Assembly (NCBI GenBank): GCA_910574285.1
Contig: CAJTAL010000023.1
Location: 1 to 64,000, forward strand
DNA length: 64,000 bases
DNA from: Lachnospiraceae bacterium
Lineage (GTDB): Bacteria > Bacillota > Clostridia > Lachnospirales > Lachnospiraceae
Direction: 5' to 3'
Below are positions 59,357 to 64,000 of this stretch, piece by piece; within the stretch, counting starts at the first letter, position 1, and every line of letters begins with the position of its first letter. The notes beneath the pieces are model-generated. The model was given only the letters and a program-made list of their open reading frames with translations. It had not been told where the DNA came from and did not search any database. Position numbers and translations under genes: made by a program.

Positions 59357-59385
59357 TTGACAAAAAGATAAACGCGAGCTATAAT
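59357..59385 (+). promoter_or_regulatory. Consensus promoter of the tetR-like gene
   Basis: TTGACA, 17 bases, TATAAT, a perfect match to sigma-70 consensus. Its -10 directly abuts the operator at 59385. Confidence 0.75.
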
Positions 59386-59400
59386 TGAACAAAAGTTCAA
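59385..59400. promoter_or_regulatory. TetR operator 1
   Basis: TTGAACAAAAGTTCAA, a perfect palindrome overlapping the transcription start, suited to autorepression. Confidence 0.65.
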
Positions 59401-59414
59401 GATTGGAGAGGGAC

Positions 59415-59972
59415 ATGGCTCAAGTATTAAAAGATGAAATACGGGAAAATATTTTAAAGGCAGCGTTGCAGGAGTTCTATGAAAAAGGGTACAGGCCAGC
59501 AGCTATGCGTGAGATTGCGGGCAGGGCTAAAATACCAACAGGGCTGATTTATTCTTATTATAAAAACAAAGAATCTCTTTTTGATGCTGTCCTCCGTCCA
59601 GTCCTTTATGATTGGGAGAGGGTGCTCACTGCCAGGGATGACGGGCATCCAGAAGTTATTTATGGATTAAGCAGGGCAGAAACAGAGTGCCTGCTGAATT
59701 TATTCGAGCATAGGCAGGAATGCATTATCTTATTTGATAAAAGTGACGGCACAAAGTATGAAACGGAAAAGGACCGGTTTATTGCAGCAATAGAAGGACA
59801 TCTGAATAAACATAAAAAGGATACAGATGGGGATGAAATATTCATCCATATTATTGCCAATAATTTTGTGGATGGGCTAATGCAGGTTATGTACCATTAT
59901 AAGGGAAAGGAATGGGCTATGATGATATTGCATAAATTATCGGAGATGTATTTGTCGGGAATTGGTTTATAG
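59415..59972 (+). CDS. TetR-family repressor
   Basis: A 185-residue TetR protein. The helix-turn-helix is AAMREIAGRAKIPTGLIYSYYKNKESLF at about residues 28-55; the ligand-binding domain follows. The ATG at 59415 is chosen; a TTG frame from 59385 would cover the operator. Its operator lies on its own promoter, and a matching one precedes the next gene, so it should control itself and the cation transporter. Ligand unknown. Confidence 0.85.
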   Translation: MAQVLKDEIRENILKAALQEFYEKGYRPAAMREIAGRAKIPTGLIYSYYKNKESLFDAVLRPVLYDWERVLTARDDGHPEVIYGLSRAETECLLNLFEHRQECIILFDKSDGTKYETEKDRFIAAIEGHLNKHKKDTDGDEIFIHIIANNFVDGLMQVMYHYKGKEWAMMILHKLSEMYLSGIGL

Positions 59973-60001
59973 GAGCCAGTTCCTTTTTTTACCGAACAAT
60001 A

Positions 60002-60017
60002 TTGAATTATTGTTCAA
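60002..60017. promoter_or_regulatory. TetR operator 2
   Basis: TTGAATTATTGTTCAA: same half-sites (TTGAA, GTTCAA) and same spacing as operator 1, 22 bases before the transporter start. Confidence 0.55.
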
Positions 60018-60038
60018 TTTTGAAAGGAGAAATTAATT

Positions 60039-61220
60039 ATGATGACCTTATTTGTGAAACTGTTTATTAAAAACAAGAACGAAGTTTCTAACCCAAATGT
60101 AAAAAAAGCATATGCTGCCCTGTCAAGTGTTGTTGGCATCCTGTTAAATTTATTTTTGTGCATAGCCAAGATAACCGTTGGGTTTTTTAGTAACTCTGTT
60201 GCCATATCAGCAGATGGTTTTAATAACCTGTCAGATGCAGGGACTTCACTTGTATCATTTTTGGGATTTAAGATTGCAGGATATGGCGGTGGAAATACAC
60301 ATCTTTTTGGACATGGCAGGATTGAATGGATTATGAGTATTTTTACATCTATTGCTGTCCTGCTTATGGGAATAAAGCTGGCAGGGGATTCTGCTGCATC
60401 TATAGCCAGTTCGGACAGTCCGGTATTCAGCATGTCGGCTTTGGCAGTGTTGCTGGTTTCTATTTTTGTAAAGGGATATATGTTTTGTTACAATAAACGC
60501 TTTTCAAAAATAACTGGTTCGGAAACATTAAAGGTAACGGCAGCAGATTGTATGAGTGATTCATTAGCAACGGCAGCAGTTTTAATATCAACAACTGTTT
60601 CGTATATAACACATCTTGAAATAGATGGTTATTGTGGCATGCTAGTATCTGCATTCATTATTTTTGCAGGCATAAAAAGCTTATGGGAAGTGTTAGGGCG
60701 GATTATGAGGCAGTCAGCAGATCAGGAGATGGCAGAGGGTGTTTTACAAATAGCGGAGTCATATCCGGAAATCATTGATGTCCATGATCTGATGTTTCAT
60801 GATTACGGATTTGGATATTTTGTGATATCCATGCATGCAGAAGGATATCGAAAACACAGCCAGCAGCTTTATATTGCAGCGAATCAGATAGCCTATGACT
60901 TAAAACAAAAATTTCATTGCGACAGTTTTATACAAGTTGATTATGTGTTGGAAAATAAGACATTGAAGGACAGTCTTATGAAACAAATATATACTGTCCT
61001 GAATGAATTTAGCGATGAAATTGAAATAAGTAATTTCAGGCTGATTGAAAGCGGTCCTTACATCAATGTTGTATTTGATATGGTTTATCCCGCAAAACTG
61101 CAAAAAAGTGAGGAGGATATCTGCAATGGCATTAAAAGAGAAATTGAATCAGAAAATTCAAAATACCGTACTGTTATCAAAGGTATTATACGGCGTGAGC
61201 GTTTACACTTGCACCGATAA
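60039..61220 (+). CDS. Cation diffusion facilitator transporter
   Basis: A 393-residue CDF protein. The metal-site motifs are ISADGFNNLSDAG in helix 2 and HLFGHGRIEW between helices 2 and 3; KVTAADCMSDSLAT is in helix 5. The cytosolic C-terminal domain is long (about 180 residues). It exports divalent metals such as zinc, manganese or iron. GAAAGGAGA precedes the ATG. The second TetR operator lies just upstream. Confidence 0.87.
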   Translation: MMTLFVKLFIKNKNEVSNPNVKKAYAALSSVVGILLNLFLCIAKITVGFFSNSVAISADGFNNLSDAGTSLVSFLGFKIAGYGGGNTHLFGHGRIEWIMSIFTSIAVLLMGIKLAGDSAASIASSDSPVFSMSALAVLLVSIFVKGYMFCYNKRFSKITGSETLKVTAADCMSDSLATAAVLISTTVSYITHLEIDGYCGMLVSAFIIFAGIKSLWEVLGRIMRQSADQEMAEGVLQIAESYPEIIDVHDLMFHDYGFGYFVISMHAEGYRKHSQQLYIAANQIAYDLKQKFHCDSFIQVDYVLENKTLKDSLMKQIYTVLNEFSDEIEISNFRLIESGPYINVVFDMVYPAKLQKSEEDICNGIKREIESENSKYRTVIKGIIRRERLHLHR

Positions 61221-61283
61221 TAAAGCATATTCGCAGAGCGGACATGCGTATACAATCATATTAAGTTTAAGGAGGACATTAAA

Positions 61284-62645
61284 ATGGTGGAAAAGTCAAA
61301 TCGAATCTATTTACTGGAGGAAGCAGGTGTTGCTTCTGCATTACTTAAGCTGGGTATACCGACAATGGTCGGTATGCTGATTTCAGCCTTGTATAATGCG
61401 ATTGATGCGTATTTTGTAGGTGGCCTTGGAATGAGCCAGATGGGAGCCGTATCCGTTGTGTTTCCAATCGTGCAGATTATCATAGGTCTGGGTATGATGT
61501 TTGGGGCAGGAGCATCCTCTTACATATCAAGGCTGTTAGGGAAGGGAGCTAACGAACAGGCAGACAAAACAGCTTCTACCTCGCTTTTTTCAGGGCTTCT
61601 GGTTGGGACAATTATCATTATAGGCATTATGGTTTTTCTTGACCCGGTACTTACGGCATTAGGTTCAACGGAAACAATTTTGCCTTATGCAAGAGCATAT
61701 GCAAAAATCTATGTAACTGGTTCAATCATCAATGTTTTTACTGTTATGATGAATAACCTGCTTACGGCCCAGGGAGCTACGAAGTTCACAATGAAAGCCA
61801 TGCTTACAGGAAGTATCGCCAATGTGATTTTAGATCCTATCATGATTTATGGTATGGATTTAGGTATTGAAGGGGCAGCTATTGCAACAGTTATCTCATT
61901 ATGTATCAATATGGCACTTTACATTGGATATATCGCAAAAAAGAAAGGTGTTTTAAGATTTTCGGTTAGAAACATAGCTCCGTCCAAGACGATTTATGCA
62001 GAAGTTCTGAAAATCGGCATTCCTGTACTTCTGTTTCAGTTGCTTGCAAGCACGGCTATGGGAAGTATCAATACTGCAGCAAAGCCTTATGGAGATTTTG
62101 CAGTAGCAGCTATGGGAGCAGTTACCCGTATCATGACAGTTGTAACTTATGTTGTTTTTGGATTTTTGAAAGGGTTTCAGCCTTTTGCGGGATATAACTA
62201 TGGAGCAAAAAAATACGAAAGATTGAAGAAATCTATTAGGCTTTGCATGATATGGTCGACAGTGTTTTGTATTGTTGCAGCTATTGTACTTTTCATATTT
62301 GCAGATCCAATTGTTTCCCTTTTTGGTACAGACATAGAAATGGCTGGTATAGCGGCAAAGGCACTCAGACTTAATGCAGTGTTATTTATTACATTTGGTT
62401 TTCAAATGGTGTATGCGTCACTTTATTTAGCTATTGGTAAAAGCTTAGTGGGAAGTGTGCTTAGCTTGAGCAGACAGGGAATTTTCTTTTTTCCTTTGGT
62501 CTTGGTACTGCCTCATGTCATGGGCTTAACAGGGGTGGTATGGGTACAGCCTATGGCCGACCTTTTGACTACAATACTTACCATAGTTTTTGCAGTAAGA
62601 ATAAACCATACTTTATCTACAGAAATTGAAATGGGGGAAGATTGA
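61284..62645 (+). CDS. MATE-family efflux transporter
   Basis: A 453-residue exporter with twelve predicted helices and typical MATE blocks (LGIPTMVGMLISALYNAIDAYFVG; VSVVFPIVQIIIGLGMMFGAG; FGFLKGFQPFAGYNYGAK). It uses sodium or proton gradients to export drugs or metabolites. AAGGAGG precedes the ATG. It overlaps nothing but is followed at once by the MntR-like gene, with one spacer base, so the two are co-transcribed. Confidence 0.9.
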   Translation: MVEKSNRIYLLEEAGVASALLKLGIPTMVGMLISALYNAIDAYFVGGLGMSQMGAVSVVFPIVQIIIGLGMMFGAGASSYISRLLGKGANEQADKTASTSLFSGLLVGTIIIIGIMVFLDPVLTALGSTETILPYARAYAKIYVTGSIINVFTVMMNNLLTAQGATKFTMKAMLTGSIANVILDPIMIYGMDLGIEGAAIATVISLCINMALYIGYIAKKKGVLRFSVRNIAPSKTIYAEVLKIGIPVLLFQLLASTAMGSINTAAKPYGDFAVAAMGAVTRIMTVVTYVVFGFLKGFQPFAGYNYGAKKYERLKKSIRLCMIWSTVFCIVAAIVLFIFADPIVSLFGTDIEMAGIAAKALRLNAVLFITFGFQMVYASLYLAIGKSLVGSVLSLSRQGIFFFPLVLVLPHVMGLTGVVWVQPMADLLTTILTIVFAVRINHTLSTEIEMGED

Positions 62646-62646
62646 T

Positions 62647-63006
62647 TTGGAATTAGGAAAATCTAAAGAAGACTACTTAAAAACAATTTTTGTACTGCAG
62701 AGAAAACTTGAGAATGTCCATTCGGTTAATGTTGCTGAATATATGGGGGTTTCCAAAGCAAGTGTTTGTGTAGCAATAAAACAGCTAAGAGAGCAAGGGT
62801 TTCTGATAAAACGCCCGGATTCCAGTTTGTGTCTTACTGAGAAAGGAGTATTAGTAGCACAAAAAGTATATGAACGGTATGATTTTTTTCTTACAGTTTT
62901 TGCTAATGCTGGCATATCTAAGGAAACTGCAGTTAAGGATGCCTGCCGGTTGGAACACGATATAAGTGAAGAAAGTTTTAGGAAACTTAAGTGCGCATTG
63001 ATGTAG
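62647..63006 (+). CDS. DtxR/MntR-like metal-dependent regulator (TTG start)
   Basis: A 119-residue protein: a winged helix (SVNVAEYMGVSKASVCVAIK, then QLREQGFLIKR) and a short dimerisation part with EHDISEESFRKL, the DtxR/MntR pattern without an SH3-like domain. TTG at 62647 fits GGGGGAAG upstream; the frame from 62626 lies inside the MATE gene. It may regulate the transporter operon in response to metal. Confidence 0.8.
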   Translation: MELGKSKEDYLKTIFVLQRKLENVHSVNVAEYMGVSKASVCVAIKQLREQGFLIKRPDSSLCLTEKGVLVAQKVYERYDFFLTVFANAGISKETAVKDACRLEHDISEESFRKLKCALM

Positions 63007-63017
63007 GCAAATAAGTG

Positions 63018-63057
63018 AAACCAACAGTTCTTAAAATAATGTTCTGTTGGTTTTGCT
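63018..63057 (+). terminator. Intrinsic terminator
   Basis: AAACCAACAG pairs with CTGTTGGTTT and is followed by TGCTTT. Confidence 0.65.
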
Positions 63058-63125
63058 TTAAATATATCTGGCATTCAGTGATAGTTTTATAAAGGATTAG
63101 AAGTTGATAGAGGGAGTTAAGTGAT

Positions 63126-63554
63126 ATGATAAAATTACTCGTTATTTCTTTGGAAGAACCAGAACAGGAAATATATGATAAAATAATAGAGATTGTAAAT
63201 GGAGCGCATATTAGCATTGATGAAACAATAGAGGGAAAGCAGGGGAAGATAAAAAATGGCGAATTGATTATCCTGCCAGATCAGCATAAAGTTCTGAAAG
63301 AAAACCATGAGGTAAGCCTGACTAATATTGAATTCCGTATTCTGTATGTGCTGGCACTCCATCAGGGCATAACGCTTACTAAAGAAAAGATTTACAATTA
63401 TGTCTGGAATGGGGAATATCTTCGGGATGACAGCAATATCACTTCCCATGTCCGCCGTCTACGGAAAAAAATTGAGGATGACCCAAGTCGGCCGAAATAC
63501 ATCCAGACTGTACGTGGGATTGGATATAAAATAAATCGAATAAAAAACAAATAG
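63126..63554 (+). CDS. OmpR-type winged-helix protein without a receiver domain
   Basis: A 142-residue protein. Residues 1-60 do not resemble a receiver; they form a short alpha/beta segment. Residues 60-140 are a trans_reg_C winged helix with LTNIEFRILYVLALHQG, SNITSHVRRLRKKIEDDP and YIQTVRGIGYKI. It may be a stand-alone regulator or a degraded response regulator. There is no kinase gene beside it. A strong terminator follows at once. Confidence 0.75.
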   Translation: MIKLLVISLEEPEQEIYDKIIEIVNGAHISIDETIEGKQGKIKNGELIILPDQHKVLKENHEVSLTNIEFRILYVLALHQGITLTKEKIYNYVWNGEYLRDDSNITSHVRRLRKKIEDDPSRPKYIQTVRGIGYKINRIKNK

Positions 63555-63600
63555 GCAGTGTTCTAAGCAGAAGGCTTGGAACACTGCCTGTTTCTTTTTG
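63553..63600 (+). terminator. Strong intrinsic terminator
   Basis: AGGCAGTGTTC pairs with GAACACTGCCT, with an inner AGC/GCT, and is followed by GTTTCTTTTT. Confidence 0.75.
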
Positions 63601-63681
63601 GAGTATGGATTTGAATTCGGGATGGTGTAATATCTGCGGATATGTTAATAATGATAATAAGATTTGAAGGAGGACATGGAT

Positions 63682-64000
63682 ATGCAGAATAAAATATGGG
63701 AACAAGTAGGACAGTTTTTAAACCGGCTGCGCTGTGAGAATGTAGCAAGGGATACTGCAGTAGAGGTGCCAGGATATAAGGAAGCCCAGGAAGAAGTGGA
63801 AGGGCTTCGTGAAAAATGCGAGGCAGTGATGCAGCAGCTCCCACAGGAACAGCGGCAGTTACTTTTGGAGTGGATGGCGAAACTGGAAGATATGAGTTCA
63901 CTGGATGGACAGAAAGCATACTGCCAGGGATATGTGGACTGCATCCTCCTGTTAAGCGGCATGGGGCTTTTGCGGCAGGATTTGTCCACGGAAGAATTTA
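63682..64000 (+). CDS. Unrecognised soluble protein, 3' end outside the window
   Basis: At least 106 residues, MQNKIWEQVGQFLNRLRCEN onward, glutamine- and glutamate-rich and helical, ending GQKAYCQGYVDCILLLSGMG in the visible part. AAGGAGG lies eight bases before this ATG; an ATG at 63676 is too close to it. The layout resembles small DUF proteins of mobile elements (for example the DUF6809 type), but I cannot confirm a family. Confidence 0.6.
   Translation, partial: MQNKIWEQVGQFLNRLRCENVARDTAVEVPGYKEAQEEVEGLREKCEAVMQQLPQEQRQLLLEWMAKLEDMSSLDGQKAYCQGYVDCILLLSGMGLLRQDLSTEEF

Noticed and set aside
1-64000. rRNA or tRNA genes
   Set aside because: I saw no conserved rRNA or tRNA stretches on either strand.

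Overview
The window is almost entirely mobile DNA from a low-to-mid-GC Gram-positive anaerobe, most likely a gut Clostridia of the Lachnospiraceae type. This rests on the Tn1549/CTn-type conjugation genes, TnpX-type large serine recombinases, a sortase B, BceRS/BceAB-type modules and strong AGGAGG ribosome binding sites. I see no rRNA, tRNA or housekeeping gene, so the genus cannot be fixed.

Region 1 (1 to about 32,550) is the right part of a Tn1549-like integrative conjugative element (ICE). In order it carries the end of a giant methylase-helicase, a Toprim/primase-like protein, MobC and relaxase, PcfB, an ArdC-like protein, the VirD4 coupling protein, Maff2 and VirB6 membrane proteins, PrgI, the VirB4 ATPase, a DNA methylase, sortase B and a CD1108-type cell-wall hydrolase. 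It ends with a sigma-like factor, MazF, a small ORF and a large serine recombinase. Two cargo blocks interrupt it. One is an AT-rich island with a TmrB-like P-loop gene (about 4,690-6,280). The other is a complete VanG-class glycopeptide resistance operon (22,613-28,602): vanR, vanS, D-Ala-D-Ser ligase, vanXY, and a serine racemase split into a membrane gene and a racemase gene. The operon probably makes peptidoglycan precursors ending in D-Ala-D-Ser.

Region 2 (about 32,660 to 59,050) is a second serine-recombinase element placed head-to-tail. It has a plasmid-like backbone: ParB, TnpV, P4-type primase-helicase, ParM and a ParR-like partner, Xre regulator, MobC, relaxase and a coiled-coil membrane protein, and it ends in another large serine recombinase. 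Its cargo is a BceRS-ABC antimicrobial-peptide module plus a TraX-like gene. This module has been broken open. The response regulator is fused in frame to an IS1182-type transposase. About 9 kb of foreign DNA now separates it from its kinase: a tyrosine-integrase fragment, a truncated IS4 copy, an AT-rich permease/aldolase/LysR cassette interrupted by an IS110 element, palindromic remnants and a decayed GHKL kinase gene.

Region 3 (about 59,050 to 64,000) carries a TetR regulator with two matching operators, a cation diffusion facilitator, a MATE exporter, an MntR/DtxR-like regulator, a receiver-less winged-helix protein and the start of an unrecognised gene.

The points I would look at first are the split-racemase VanG-class operon with its putative VanR direct repeats, the response regulator-transposase chimera, the conserved terminal repeats shared by the two serine-recombinase elements, the iteron-like repeats after virB4, and the candidate IS110 bridge RNA.
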